From: Basidiobolus meristosporus CBS 931.73
Lineage: Eukaryota > Basidiobolomycota > Basidiobolomycetes > Basidiobolales > Basidiobolaceae
Assembly (NCBI GenBank): GCA_002104905.1
Contig: MCFE01000636.1
Coordinates: 1-51,032, forward strand
Length of the DNA: 51,032 bases
Direction: 5' to 3'
In this document: positions 9,412 to 23,530 of the stretch, piece by piece
Numbering within the stretch: position 1 is the stretch's first letter
How the letters are laid out: each line of letters starts with the position of its first letter
Made by a program: the position numbers and the translations under genes
Notes under the pieces: generated by a model
Database searches by the model: none
What the model saw: only the letters and a program-made list of their open reading frames with translations
Told to the model about the DNA's origin: nothing

Positions 9412-9453
9412 ACTGAACAGAGAGCGGATATTTCGAGTGATTGTTACTAGATC

Positions 9454-9462
9454 CTTTATATA
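9454..9462 (-). promoter_or_regulatory. TATA box of the GH72 gene
   Basis: TATATAAAG on the minus strand, about 43 bp upstream of the chosen ATG. It settles the start choice for the gene. Confidence 0.65.
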
Positions 9463-12260
9463 CCCACCACCATGCATTCCCATACAGCCGAACTTCCCTC
9501 GACTAGTTATTTGGGCAATGAATTAACCCATTTTGCCACTTACTCGAGCATTATTGCCAATCGGGCTCACATTTCCAAATTTAGAAGATAAACAAACAAA
9601 CCCGCTAGAGAACACCACTGATTTTAGGCCATCTTCCTATATTACTGCATCCCAAGCAGAAACCAAGCAATGACTCTCGATCCTGAATGAGTGCCCGATT
9701 ATAGCTGAAGTTCTCTACTAACTCTCTGTAGCCTTAAGAGTACATAAAGCATTGAAACCACCACACGATGAACTCGTGCTTGTGACTGCCTACCTGGTTT
9801 TTGTTTATGTAAATAGAATGCTACCAGCGAAGCATTCAGTTTGTGGGAAATAAACATACTAGGGCTATGGGTTGAACCAGCCAACCAGGAATACTGGCTT
9901 CTATATTTGGTTTTTCTTCTTCCACCCAACATTTACGAATTCTGTTAAAGGCCAAACAAACGTAGTTTAACTGTTTTATAGCCCACGTATTGGCGTCTGC
10001 TCCGACTGTTTCAAGTCTTCGACAATCTTAGTATGGTTGCTTATTTTTGCTGGGTGGCTCCGCGGATCTTCTGATGGATGGTCAATATGGAATGGAAGGA
10101 AACCCCGGAATCACTCTTTGGTATGATCTTTGAAATCCGGCTCGTGCTCAAATATCGAAGGCAAAACGTCCGCTGATCTTTGTCCCCGGAACATTGAAAT
10201 CTTACGAACAAACTGGACATGGATTCTGCACAAGAGCAATGGAATGCTTAAATATGCTAGCATTTGTTAAGAACTGACCAGAGATCAAAATTCATCTGGG
10301 GGTGCCCACTACCAAATAAGTGACCGTTATGACTAAAATGGCTTTCTACACTCAACGGATTCTAATTGTGAACTGTCTCGGATTCAAAAAATAATTCTAA
10401 AAATAGATCCGAATTCAGATCGCAATGCTCTTTTGCTGTCTACAATGTGTTTGCACCTCTTTTTCAAGTCCCATTAATACAGTAATCTCGGCACACAAGC
10501 AGATTGCCCCACTGTTTACGAAAATGATAACCAGTACTACTCGATAACGTTGGGAAGTCGAAGATGAACAACCATAGAATCGACACAGTGCCTAGTTCGC
10601 AACCAGCTATGGAAGTCAAGTATCAAAATCGGTAGATACAAATTTCGCACTTACCAACGAGGACCTGAATATGATAGCTGAATCTGCGACTCCACTAATG
10701 CACAGGGCTGTTTACAACAAGGCCAATCCACCTGGCCTGAATATTTCTGTAACCTTTCACAGACACTTGGCGAGAGGGATTTTAGGACAGGATAAAGGTA
10801 TAAATATATGAAGATTCCGCAACAACACGACATATAGCTAATGGAGAAGGCTCAGAAGACCAAGTATGCGCATCGGCTGTTGAAACTTTCAGCCAGGCAA
10901 TAGGTCTTGTCTGTGTAATAAACGATGCAAAACAACCCGCATGGTATAAGGCTGTTCAAGCCATATCTTTCGCACATGGAAATTTGAAGTAAAAACCATT
11001 GAAACAAAAGTTCATTATAGCAACTCGTAGATGTACGAAAAGTGAGAGATGAGATGATCAATGGCCTTTGTAAGGAATTGGCTACTATTATAAATCAGCG
11101 CGAGTAATCATGATCACAATAAGGTATTATGGCCAGGTCTGCCAATTTGGACCAGTCCAAGACCCAAAAGGATCAATTGCTTAACGGGTTTCTCTGGCAA
11201 TAAATGATTCACAAGCTAACATCCGAAACGATAACCAAGTTTTCAGGCTTCATGATGCTCACATTAAGCAATCCTAATAATGTTTGATTGGTAAGATTAA
11301 TCAAACTTCATCAAATACCCAAGCCATCATTATATGTTGATCTATCTGCAAACTAGCCAATAATTCCCCAACCCCACCAATACATACATCCAATGGATGG
11401 GTGAATTGGTGGTGCAATAGAATTTGCATTGTCTGATGCCCATGGATAAATCTGGAAGTTTCGGATATGGTTTATTCCGAATTTGGCATGTCATTGCTCC
11501 TACATGAGCTTCCTCGACAATTTGGATTTGTAATGAGCCTATGCATTAGCAAGGGGTTTGTCTGCTCTTGAATACAGGAAATTCGTCACTTGCTTCCTCA
11601 CCGTAGCAAAAGATCAAGCTTCTGCTGTCATGAGCAAAGGAATGGATGTGATTGTATGTTTCAGCAGCTACCTGATTGCCAATTTTGGCGATTCGGGAAA
11701 ACTACCCGAAATCATGCCTGCTTTTGGTGATTAGTGTTACGCGTGTTCCATTTCAGCCAATCATCTCTCGACTTCAGCTCAAGAAATCACAATAAACCAG
11801 CACTGATGGTGCAATCATGTTCGGAGATGGTGTGTGTTTGCGTGATCTTGAGTCAAAAAGCAATGTTACCTCAGAATGGCGAGCCAATGGCTGGAGTTCA
11901 ACAGAGTAACATGATCTTTCGTGCGTTTCAGCCATCTCTGTTTCGATCGAGTATGACTCAATCAGCAGCCAAAATAAAGTTGAGCTAGAATCAAGAGTAA
12001 TTTTGTGGGGCCTCGATGGCCATTGAATCAAAGGGAAGCAGAGGTACCATGTAGCATATAGATGTCCGATCGCATTGTTAAGGAATTCTAGTGGATTATT
12101 AATGTAGTTCAACCCATATAGTTGGTGAATATGAGTGGGGACACTTCATCATGCTGCCATGATGGCGATTTATGGCGTGATTGTCCTTCAAAGGCGGCCT
12201 CCGTGCTAAGATGTACTAGAGTCATCCTGAATTGGGAATATTAGGCGATGGCGAGATCAA
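9463..12260. other. Long intergenic region, about 2.8 kb
   Basis: No gene or RNA is recognised. Scattered 60-112-residue ORFs on both strands (for example 11774-12112 minus, 11734-11988 plus) overlap one another, lack family features and look random. I found no tRNA B box, tandem repeat or transposon end. The segment probably carries the regulatory DNA of the two divergent genes. Confidence 0.5.
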
Positions 12261-12268
12261 TATAAAGA
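12261..12268 (+). promoter_or_regulatory. TATA box of the sulfite reductase gene
   Basis: TATAAAGA, followed by a pyrimidine-rich leader of about 150 bases up to the ATG at 12441. I did not see a clear CACGTG element close by. Confidence 0.55.
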
Positions 12269-12440
12269 TACAGCTCGCATTCCCCGTTCATCAATACAGA
12301 CCAGCTTGGGCCTTTTACCAATCTCCCTTGGGCTCTCGAAGAGTATTCTTATCTATCAATTGTATATTTTTACATTCCTAATCTCTCTGCATTCCCACCA
12401 TACTTCTCATTCGAATTGATACACTTCTAAACTAGCAAAG

Positions 12441-15400
12441 ATGCCTAGCCTTGAAAACGTGTTCAGCGGGGAATCCGCAGCTTCTCGCATTGCATATGCC
12501 TATAGCGAAGCCATCTTAGTTGTGCAGAATACAAAGGAAAAGCCCAACTTTTTTCTTGGTATCGATGAATTGATCCAAAACCAAGAAACCAATACTATTG
12601 GTGTGGTTCCGGAGGTTGTGCTTATCCCATCTACCTTTGACATCGCTGCTGCCTATCGCAACCTCAGTACAAAATATACCAGGGTCTCTTTGTACACCTC
12701 GTCCAAGAATCTACTTCGATTGATCCCTCTCCTCTACCAACTTGCGTCTGAACAGGCTTCCACAGTCATCCACGTTGCTGCCGAAAGCAGCGATGCCTTC
12801 AACGCTTCACCCTTTGGTGATTATTCAGATCTGATGGCTGTCAGAGACACTGGCGTTGCGATGTTGGGATCTCATACTGTTCAGGATTGCTACAATTTAT
12901 CCATTGTGGCTTATCTCTCTTCTCTCAAGTCCAAAACCCCTTTCATTCATTTCTTTGACAGTCAGCACTTGTCACACAAGAATTCCCAAGTCGATTTGCT
13001 TACTGAGGACGTTCTTGTTGGTTTGACCGAATTGGCAAGTGATCCTGTACCCGAGGTTGAATCCACCACCGAAGAGTCGCAACCAGCCCCCGAAGCCGAG
13101 ACCGAGGCGCCTGTCAAGAATTACGCTGTTACTCGTGGTGCTGATAGAAAGGAGATTCTAGAGTCTGTAACACAGATTATGACTTCACTGGAGGCGACTT
13201 TCGATAAGCTCTACTCGCCTATCACCTTCTCTGGCAACCCAGAGGCTGAATTAGCTATCGTGGCCTTGGGAGCCAGTGTTAGTGTTGTCGAAGAGGCGTT
13301 CACGCAAATTTCCTCTCGGGATCAATTTGGACTTGTTAAGGTGTATCTCTTTAGACCTTGGGACGAGCAGCAATTCCTTGACTTGGTTCCAAAAAACGTC
13401 AAGAAGATTGCAGTGCTTGAGCAATCGTCCGATCCTTCCAACATCTGGGGGCCATTGTTTCTGGACACAACCACTTGCTTCCAAAGCGCTCAATGGCTTC
13501 AAACCTCCCCCCATATTGTCTCCGGTCATTATGGCGGGCCCCTGAGAAACTTCACTCCTGGCATGGTGAATGATCTCGTGGATACTCTTCAATCTGCTGA
13601 ATCCAAGAGTTATTTCCAATTGGGATCGGAGGAGGTCGCTATTGCGGGCGAACCCCAAGTTAGTTCGGGCAACATACCAGAGGATGCTGCCGAGTTGCCA
13701 TATCTCAAACTCCTTGCTCACCTGTTCGGAGAGCGCTTGAGAATTGTTAATGCTTCCAGATCTGCTTCTGTCTGGTCAGCTACCTCAACTGCACAGACCA
13801 ACACCCCTGAGTTTGGCTTTGGTGTCATCATCGCCGACATCCAGCAACGCAATCGCCTGGCAGAAAAAATCACCGCTGTTCTGAAGGACAACGCGGTTTC
13901 AATCTCTGAGGAGTTGCACGTCGCCTTGTCCAAGTGGGTCTTACACCGTAACGATTCTACCGAGTCTCTTAATGCCGACAAAGAGCTATCCCAACTCTTG
14001 AAGGCGGAGCACAACAAGCACGCTGTGTTGGAAGAGGTTTATAAATACCAACAGACCAACCAATTGGCAAAACCTGCTCGTTGGCTCATTGGGTCCGATG
14101 AGTGGGCTTACGATCTAGGTAACAGTGGGGTGCACCATGTCGTCTCCTCTGGTGAAAACGTCAATATGCTTGTTGTTGACACCACACCCTACACCGAAAA
14201 AGATAGATGGGTTGCTGAGAAGCGCAAGAAGGATATCGGTCTCTATGCCATGAACTACGGCAAAGTTTACGTTGCTTCTGTGGCAGTGTACTCTTCGTAT
14301 ACACAGGTTCTTCATGCACTTATGGAGGCTGAGGCTTACGATGGTCCTTCAGTTGTTTTGGCATACATGCCTATTAACAGCGATGAAGGCGAGAAGGGCC
14401 GCAATCCCATAACCGTGCTTAAGGAAACTAAGCTAGCTGTTGACACCGGATACTGGCCGTTATATCGTTGGAATCCCGATTTGGAAGCTCAGGGTTTAGA
14501 ATCATTCATCCTTGACTCCGAAAAAATCAAGGCTGATTTGCAGAAATTCCTGGCTCGTGAGAATCAGCTTAACATCCTGGCCAATGCCAAGCCAACCTTG
14601 GCAAAATCGTTGGAGTCCTCAGTTGAGCATGATGTTCGTGAACGCCATACTTCACTCGTAAAGGAAGCAAAATCCGCCTTTAACAAGCTTCTTAACGGAT
14701 TGAATGGCCCACCACTGCTTATTCTTGTATCCTCTGACGGTGGTAACGCTGCTACCTTGGCGAAGCGTCTGGACAGAAACGCTAAATGCCGCGGTATGAA
14801 CTCACGTGTTCTTGGCATGGATGAATTCCCTGCTGAGGATCTTGGCCTTGAAACCAATGTCATATTCATTATTTCCACTGCCGGTCAAGGTGAGTTCCCT
14901 ACCAATGGAAGGGAATTCTGGAAGGTTCTCTCCTCAACCGATTTGGCACTGAAGGATACCAATTTCTCAGTGTTTGGTCTTGGTGACAGCCATTACTGGC
15001 CTCGTCCTGAAGATCACATCTTCTACAACAAGCCAGCCAAGGATGTCAACAACAGACTCTTCGAACTTGGTGCTGTCCGATTCGCTCCACTTGGACTTGG
15101 GGATGATCAAGATGCCGATGGCTTTGAAACTGGCTACCAAGAGTGGGAGCCCAAGTTGTGGGAAGCTCTCGGGGTTGATATCATTGAAGGTGCCGGCCCT
15201 GCTGAGGAACCTACAATTACTGATGACCAGATGAAGACCGGAAGTAACTTCCTTCGCGGTAGCATTGCTGAAGGTCTCGCTGACACTTCCACTGGTGCTC
15301 TTTGCGAGACCGATACCAAGCTGACCAAATTCCATGGAATTTACCAGCAAGATGATCGTGATTTACGTGAAGAACGTCAAAAGCAAGGTCTCGAGAAGGC

Positions 15401-16892
15401 GTATTCTTTCATGGTTCGAGTTCGTCTTCCAGGTGGTATTGCCACTCCGGAGCAATGGTTGGCTATGGATGATATCGCAACCGATCTTGCTAATGGTACT
15501 TTGAAGCTGACCACCCGTCAAACGTTCCAGCTCCATGGGGTCCTGAAGAGAAACTTGAAGAACAGTATCCGTGATATCAACAAGGCTCTCATGGACACTC
15601 TTGCCGCTTGTGGCGATGTCAACCGTAACGTTATGTGCTCTCCCAACCCGGATTCAACTCCAGTCCATCGTGAAGTCTTCGAGTTCTCCAAGAACCTTAG
15701 TGAACACTTACTCCCTCAAACCTCCGCATATCACGAAATCTGGCTCTCGGATTCTGTCGTAAGCGGAAACGCTGTTCAGGACTATGAACCACTGTACGGA
15801 CCCACCTATCTTCCACGCAAGTTCAAGATCGCTGTTGCTATTCCACCTAGTAACGACGTAGATGTTTTCGCTCACTGCCTTGGCTACATTGCCATCATTG
15901 AGGATGGAAAGCTTCTCGGTTACAACGTGACCGTTGGTGGTGGTATGGGTATGACACATAACAATAAGAAGACCTTCCCCCGACTCGCTGAGGTCATGGG
16001 CTTCTGCACGCCCGAACAGGCCATCGAGGTCGGAGAAAAGGTTATGCTTGTGCAAAGAGACTATGGTGTCCGTACCAACCGCAAGCATGCTCGTCTCAAG
16101 TATACCATCGACGATCGTGGCCTTGATTGGTTCCGCGGAGAGGTCGAAGAGCGCCTAGGCTACAAGTTACAGCCCGCTCGTCCTTACGAATTCGCCCACA
16201 ACGGCGATCGTTATGGTTGGAGAAGAGACGATACCGGCACCTGGCAATTTGGTATGTACCTGGAGAACGGTAGAATCAAGGACACCCCCGATTTTATGTG
16301 GAAGACTGGCTTAAGAGAAATCGCCAAGGCCCACAAAGGATTGTTCCGCATTACCCCTAACCAGAATTTAATCCTTGCCGGGGTTACGGACGAAGAATTG
16401 CCCAAGATGAAGGAGCTTCTTCGTCAGTATAATCTTGATAATGTGAATCACAGCGGTTTGCGTCTTGGGTCCATGGCATGCGTCGCATTGCCCACCTGTG
16501 GCTTGGCGATGGCCGAAAGTGAGCGTTACCTTCCTTCATTGATCTCGAAGATTGACAAAGTCATCGAGGAAGCTGGTCTTCGCGACGACTCCATTACCAT
16601 TCGTATGACTGGCTGTCCCAATGGCTGTGCCCGCCCGTATGTGGCGGAGATCGCATTTGTTGGCAAAGCACCCGGAACATACAACCTTTACCTTGGAGGT
16701 GGTCACGCGGGACAGCGCCTTAACAAGCTCTACAAGGAATCCATTCAGGAAGAGGAGATCATCGAGGTACTAAGCCCTCTTATCAAAACCTACGCCCTCG
16801 AGCGCGAGGACGGGGAGAAGTTTGGTGATTTTGTCATTCGGAAAAAATACATCAAGGCTACTATCCAAGGTGGTGACTTCCACGATTTGTAA
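12441..16892 (+). CDS. MET5: Sulfite reductase [NADPH] beta subunit (hemoprotein)
   Basis: An intronless protein of 1483 residues. The N-terminal half (about 1-740) matches the pyruvate-oxidoreductase/transketolase-like region of fungal beta subunits. A flavodoxin-like domain follows (about 756-900; [17 protein letters not shown], then [10 protein letters not shown]). The C-terminal half has the two ferredoxin-like and two nitrite/sulfite reductase 4Fe-4S modules (about 985-1470). Cluster and siroheme ligands are C1347, C1353, C1392 and C1396 in the CX5C and TGCPNGC motifs. With the flavoprotein alpha subunit it performs six-electron reduction of sulfite to sulfide in the cytosol, feeding Cys and Met synthesis. 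Size and domain order match yeast Met5/Ecm17. No introns in 4.4 kb is notable beside the heavily split neighbours. Many antisense and out-of-frame ORFs here are shadows. Confidence 0.96.
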   Translation: MPSLENVFSGESAASRIAYAYSEAILVVQNTKEKPNFFLGIDELIQNQETNTIGVVPEVVLIPSTFDIAAAYRNLSTKYTRVSLYTSSKNLLRLIPLLYQLASEQASTVIHVAAESSDAFNASPFGDYSDLMAVRDTGVAMLGSHTVQDCYNLSIVAYLSSLKSKTPFIHFFDSQHLSHKNSQVDLLTEDVLVGLTELASDPVPEVESTTEESQPAPEAETEAPVKNYAVTRGADRKEILESVTQIMTSLEATFDKLYSPITFSGNPEAELAIVALGASVSVVEEAFTQISSRDQFGLVKVYLFRPWDEQQFLDLVPKNVKKIAVLEQSSDPSNIWGPLFLDTTTCFQSAQWLQTSPHIVSGHYGGPLRNFTPGMVNDLVDTLQSAESKSYFQLGSEEVAIAGEPQVSSGNIPEDAAELPYLKLLAHLFGERLRIVNASRSASVWSATSTAQTNTPEFGFGVIIADIQQRNRLAEKITAVLKDNAVSISEELHVALSKWVLHRNDSTESLNADKELSQLLKAEHNKHAVLEEVYKYQQTNQLAKPARWLIGSDEWAYDLGNSGVHHVVSSGENVNMLVVDTTPYTEKDRWVAEKRKKDIGLYAMNYGKVYVASVAVYSSYTQVLHALMEAEAYDGPSVVLAYMPINSDEGEKGRNPITVLKETKLAVDTGYWPLYRWNPDLEAQGLESFILDSEKIKADLQKFLARENQLNILANAKPTLAKSLESSVEHDVRERHTSLVKEAKSAFNKLLNGLNGPPLLILVSSDGGNAATLAKRLDRNAKCRGMNSRVLGMDEFPAEDLGLETNVIFIISTAGQGEFPTNGREFWKVLSSTDLALKDTNFSVFGLGDSHYWPRPEDHIFYNKPAKDVNNRLFELGAVRFAPLGLGDDQDADGFETGYQEWEPKLWEALGVDIIEGAGPAEEPTITDDQMKTGSNFLRGSIAEGLADTSTGALCETDTKLTKFHGIYQQDDRDLREERQKQGLEKAYSFMVRVRLPGGIATPEQWLAMDDIATDLANGTLKLTTRQTFQLHGVLKRNLKNSIRDINKALMDTLAACGDVNRNVMCSPNPDSTPVHREVFEFSKNLSEHLLPQTSAYHEIWLSDSVVSGNAVQDYEPLYGPTYLPRKFKIAVAIPPSNDVDVFAHCLGYIAIIEDGKLLGYNVTVGGGMGMTHNNKKTFPRLAEVMGFCTPEQAIEVGEKVMLVQRDYGVRTNRKHARLKYTIDDRGLDWFRGEVEERLGYKLQPARPYEFAHNGDRYGWRRDDTGTWQFGMYLENGRIKDTPDFMWKTGLREIAKAHKGLFRITPNQNLILAGVTDEELPKMKELLRQYNLDNVNHSGLRLGSMACVALPTCGLAMAESERYLPSLISKIDKVIEEAGLRDDSITIRMTGCPNGCARPYVAEIAFVGKAPGTYNLYLGGGHAGQRLNKLYKESIQEEEIIEVLSPLIKTYALEREDGEKFGDFVIRKKYIKATIQGGDFHDL

Positions 16893-17385
16893 ATATTTCG
16901 AAGGCATATCCAGGAACCACTCTGAACATTGACTACCCACCCTTACGAACAATACACGATTCTCCTCATTTGTATAAGTTATAATGGCATATTAATTCTA
17001 TTCATGCTACTTCGATACGGTGTAAAACCACCACATAGCCCAAAACAATAAAGACAGACTAAATCTCATCATGATTTGCAGTGCAGTAGTGTGGTGTAGT
17101 TGTTGAGCAAAGTCAAAGCGCGACGCCAACGTTACCTGTTGGCCAATAACTCCAAGTACTTCGGCCAGTTGTTGAAAGGCAGTCCCGGAGTTTGATCGGC
17201 ACCGATGGTTTACCTGGTGGATCCAGCATCGATGTATCTGAGTACAAGTGTAGCCACAAAAAAAGCGGAAATCAGAGGACGGGCCAATGAAATCCCCGTC
17301 CGAGGGCCAGATCCAAAAAGTGCACGATGCATAAAAGTGTTCGCATTCCGAGAACAACCCTTCCTTTTCCCTTGATTTGTCCATC
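16893..17385. other. Intergenic, promoter of the eS4 gene
   Basis: 3' flank of sulfite reductase and promoter of the ribosomal protein gene. An ATAAAAG TATA-like site lies at 17331 and a pyrimidine-rich CCCTTCCTTTTCCC stretch at about 17358-17371, typical of ribosomal protein leaders. The minus-strand ORFs here have no recognisable content. Confidence 0.5.
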
Positions 17386-18302
17386 ATGGTACGTATTTAA
17401 CAGTTTTCGATCCAACGCAATCAGTGTGACGGTGTAAATGGATGGATGATTGACAGACATCGGATATATCTAGTACTGGCCACAATTAACGGTTAACATG
17501 CTTCGTGTAGGCTCGCGGACCAAAGAAGCATTTGAAGCGTCTCAATGCTCCCAAGCATTGGATGTTGGACAAACTTACTGGTACTTATGCCCCCAGACCT
17601 TCTGCTGGCCCCCACAAGCTCCGTGAGTGCTTGCCTTTGGTCATCTTCTTGAGAAACAGACTCAAGTATGCTCTTACCAAGAAGGAGGTCCAAAGCATTC
17701 TCATGCAACGCCTCGTCAAGGTTGATGGTAAGGTCAGAACCGACACCACCTACCCCTCCGGCTTCATGGATGTCATCAGCATCGAACAAACCGGTGAACA
17801 CTTCCGCCTTGTTTACGATACCAAGGGCCGTTTCACTGTTCACAGAATCTCCGGTGAAGAGGCTGGCTACAAGCTTTGCAAAGTCAAGAAGGTCCAAATT
17901 GGCGCCAAGGGTATTCCTTTCGTCATCACCCACGACGGCCGTACCCTTCGTTATCCCGACCCCTTGGTCAAGGCTAACGACACCGTCAAGCTTGACCTCG
18001 AGACTGGTAAGATGACCGACTTCGTCAAGTTCGATGTTGGTAACGTCGCCATGATCACTGGTGGACGTAACATGGGTCGTGTTGGTATCATCACCCATCG
18101 TGAGAAGCACCACGGTGGCTTCGATATTGTTCACGTTAAGGACGTTTTGGATCGCCAATTCGCCACCCGTTTGTCCAATGTCTTCGTTATTGGCCAAGGC
18201 AACAAGCCTTGGGTCAGTCTTCCCAAGAACAAGGGTGTCAAGCTCACCATCACTGAAGAGCGTGACCGCAGAAGAGAGAGACAATTAGCTGGCTCCGCCT
18301 AA
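17386..18302 (+). CDS. RPS4: 40S ribosomal protein eS4
   Basis: Two exons, 17386-17388 (only the ATG) and 17511-18302, with a 122-bp intron (GTACGT...GTAG). The product is 264 residues; the family is about 261-265. The start is chosen because splicing gives the universal eS4 N-terminus Met-Ala-Arg-Gly-Pro-Lys-Lys-His. An intact S4 RNA-binding region (about 42-105), the central eS4 domain and a KOW-like C-terminal part follow. It is a cytosolic small-subunit protein near the 5' domain of 18S rRNA. An intron right after the start codon is common in fungal ribosomal protein genes and often boosts expression. The overlapping 263-residue minus-strand ORF is a codon-bias shadow. Confidence 0.97.
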
Positions 18303-18928
18303 TAATCTTCATTGTATTAAATCCAAAATAAACTCCATCTTTTGGTTGCAATACCATGCATCTGATAGATATCTTTTGAATAGTAATGGGCAAGCGCTGA
18401 GTAAGGCGACATGGTCTTGGGCATCTGGTAGTCATATCAAGGAACACAGGCAGAGGCAGAAGCCGCTTCTGATATCCAAGTTGTGTATAAAGATCGTGGT
18501 CTTTAGTCAGTTGGGTATTGACAGATGGGGCCAGAAAATATCAGGGTGAAGTGTGGCGATGATAGCACCTTCTGCTCGGCCAAGTATCAGTAGGTTTCGG
18601 AATACGATCCATGTCAGTATCCTCTACATACTATGGCCTGGCCTTCTTTTCTGCTTCACGTCTAATTCAATCCCCCTCGGATATTAATATTACCGAGGTT
18701 GTCAAACCACGCCGATCACACACGGAGTATTCTTCGAACAGTTGAAGAGTATATTTGTAGCAAGATAGATGTTACAAGAAAATTAATGTTATGAGAGCAA
18801 AGTGAAGAAACACGAAACAAAAGAAGTAGATAACAAGCATGGGGCTAGAACTCTGGGATACTCTAACGGAGTTTTGATATATGAATAACTGCAAGTAGCC
18901 AAGTCAATAGAACTATGTGAAATCAAGT
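18303..18928. other. Intergenic between convergent RPS4 and SRP54
   Basis: 3' flanks of two convergent genes. No RNA gene or repeat is recognised. Confidence 0.5.
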
Positions 18929-21204
<2,276 letters not shown>

Positions 21205-21668
21205 TTTGAACTAACAAACTCGAAGGGTATAACTTGGTTGAGAAATTCACCCAAAGAAAATATCGGTTCCTATGTGGTTGTCAAAAAATAGGGGCCTCTT
21301 GATCGATCCCCCAGATTAGCGCTACGAATTTTCCAATCATGTTGGCATGATTCACTTCATTCGTGTTCGCCATTTCCTAATGGACTTGAAATGCTATTCT
21401 ACAGTTGAAAGGGTGTTGCTGGATTTGACGCTGACTCATCATTGCTGCTTATGGCTTCAAGCACATTCGTGGTGCATGCCACCCTCGTCCCACCCGCCCA
21501 CTGAGCTAGAGGCAATGGTTCGTTGCAACAGTATGTTATAGATGACAAATGCTTTATTGATAGAAGAGAGTGGTTGCTGCAAATTGGGTCATTCGGGTTC
21601 CACGGCACGATGGAATCGAAATTTGTTAAGTCCCTATGGCAGGGTATAATGGAATGCAATTCTAGATT
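21205..21668. other. Intergenic between bS18m and SRP54
   Basis: 3' flank of the upstream minus-strand gene and promoter of SRP54. Nothing further is recognised. Confidence 0.5.
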
Positions 21669-22433
21669 TTATGTGCGGTTGGAGCGATTGCCATACTCGA
21701 AGAGTGGGGCTTGCTTCCAGGTAACAGGCATCAAACCTACAATTACTCAGGTTAGTATTGAGTCTGAGGTGGCAGGGAAAAAAGAAATTACCCATAGCTC
21801 TAGCCCTCCGAATCGCCTTTCCGACCTTACGTTGACTCTTGGCGCTCAGCCCTGTGGTTCAAAGAGGTTAGGATATTTTCAAACAGCAGTCTGAAGTTAA
21901 ACTTACCAGTGGCGGTTCTTGGCAAGATTCTGCCCATTTGAGACACGTAGTTCGACAAAAGGGTGGTATTCTAGAGTCAATATGTGTTAACACTGCTGCG
22001 GAACAAGCTTCCGCCACAACCGATAAGCCTGTACTTGCCTTATACTCGTTGAGTGGGTTTAAATGAAGCTTTCGGAAGGGATCATTTTGACCCTTTTTAC
22101 GGGAGCGTGTACGAGGGATGTTTTCGTTGAAGTCCGAAGGAGCGTAGGTCTAACCATATCAAAAAACGTAAGCTTGAAGCCTAAACAGTACACGAGAAAA
22201 GTTGCAGTACTTCTTTAGGCAAGAAACGTTTGGCGAGTCCGGTAAGTTCGTACTTTGAGGTGTCTGCAAACGATGTCTTAGTACGGTCGCTTTGTATTGG
22301 TGACCAGGTTGAGCCTACCTTCGTTTTGGCATTTGACAGTAGTCGACAGTGATCGAGTGATAGTACGACTGCAAAGTGAAGCCTGAGCACGAGCTTGTTG
22401 GGCAAGCGAGAATGAAGCACGAAATAGAGACAT
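21669..22433 (-). CDS. RSM18: Mitochondrial ribosomal protein bS18m
   Basis: Six exons: 22433-22319, 22263-22211, 22149-22039, 21970-21907, 21851-21792, 21736-21669; product 156 residues. The first about 35 residues are rich in Arg, Ser and Ala and lack acids, as in a mitochondrial presequence. The S18 core is in the last four exons: a basic RSRKK segment, then LLSNYVSQMGRILPRTATGL and KSQRKVGKAIRRARAMGLMP, the rRNA-binding helices of the family. It is a small-subunit protein of the mitoribosome. Intron 1 (55 bp) has a TACTAAG-type branch site; a nearer AG would leave only 42 bp and the wrong frame. Intron 3 (22038-21971) uses a GC donor. Confidence 0.9.
21971..22038 (-). other. GC-AG intron in bS18m
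   Basis: Donor AAG|GCAAGT, acceptor TCTAG, 68 bp. The conserved frame on both sides requires this phase-0 junction. It is the second GC-AG intron within 2.3 kb. Confidence 0.8.
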
Positions 22434-23530
22434 GGTTAAGCTAGTACTGAACTCTGACACCTCAAATTATCTCTGGCGATGATAGATATCAACAGGCAAT
22501 GAGAAGCGAAGAGTCAATTTTTTTCGGCCACATCTTTCAGTTACTGCCTCTCCCGAATCATTTTCAAAAAGAATTCGCCAAACTGATCATTTAAATTGAT
22601 AAGTTAACCCATGGATTAGTCATAATTGGTTTTGAGCACATTTAATCATTATAGGGCGTCCGGGATAAACATGCAGAGCATACACAGGGCATCCGCCACT
22701 CCATAGGGCTAGCTCGACGTCTACCGGCAATTCTAGTGGGCCGACTCCACAATGCTACGGAAGCCTGTTTTTCATCCTCGCTTGCTTTCCACAGAAAATC
22801 ACAATTTTCCCTTCCACGCGATGAATACTCACTCTACCCATTCAGGGATTGATCTTCAAGCCTAAATGCCGATGCCATAGGAGTGGAAATATGATGTGCT
22901 GGCCATATTGGGGCTGATTAATTCATAGATCATCAAGGAGTAGCTTTCTAGCCCTCTACATGCTCATGGCTCCCTTTCTGTCTGCTGTTTCTAGATGGGA
23001 TACCTGCACTATAGGCTTCACCATCTACACATTGATATTACTAGACAACGCCCCCCTTATGTGCTGGTCGATCCGAGGAGATGACCTACATAAGAGAGAA
23101 AAACGGCCCCTCCACCATACATTGTACAGCGTATGGAAGCGAGCTGTAAACAACTACCTACTATTTATATTAATGTGCTATCAATCTAATGAATCGCATA
23201 TTAGGTGACACCTTAATTAAATGAGTCTGATACATGGATGGTTTTGTATACTTTAGGATATTGACTAATAAAAGGTGCCTATTTTTGACCCTCCCTCTGC
23301 ATCTTTTAAGAAAGCTTGATTGGCTGCATAATATCTGGAGAAACCCAAGTTACTTTTGAAACGGGCTTTGTCAAACCAGAAAAATGACCCTTAATGCACC
23401 ATGCTATTTCTACCCACTCCCCCTAGAATCCAATTCATCTCTCTATTGTTGTCGTTGCCTGAGAAAGTAGACTGTAGCTCTTCTCTTACCGTAGCGTTAA
23501 TCTGGTTACATTTCGTAAGCATCATCTGTA
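22434..23530. other. Divergent intergenic region, bS18m and septin
   Basis: Shared upstream DNA of two divergent genes. No RNA gene or repeat is recognised. The ORF at 22960-23208 lacks protein-like features. Confidence 0.5.

Noticed and set aside
11774-12112. 112-residue minus-strand ORF upstream of sulfite reductase
   Set aside because: Overlapped by an ORF on the other strand, no domain, no splice or promoter context.
17389-17510. C/D-box snoRNA in the RPS4 intron
   Set aside because: A weak C-box-like GGATGATTG is present, but no D box or terminal stem was found.
17493-18284. 263-residue minus-strand ORF opposite RPS4
   Set aside because: It is an antisense shadow produced by codon bias of the highly expressed eS4 gene, and it has no family features.
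22278-22460. Unspliced reading of bS18m exon 1 to a stop at 22278
   Set aside because: A 55-bp intron with a TACTAAG branch and CAG acceptor restores the conserved frame.
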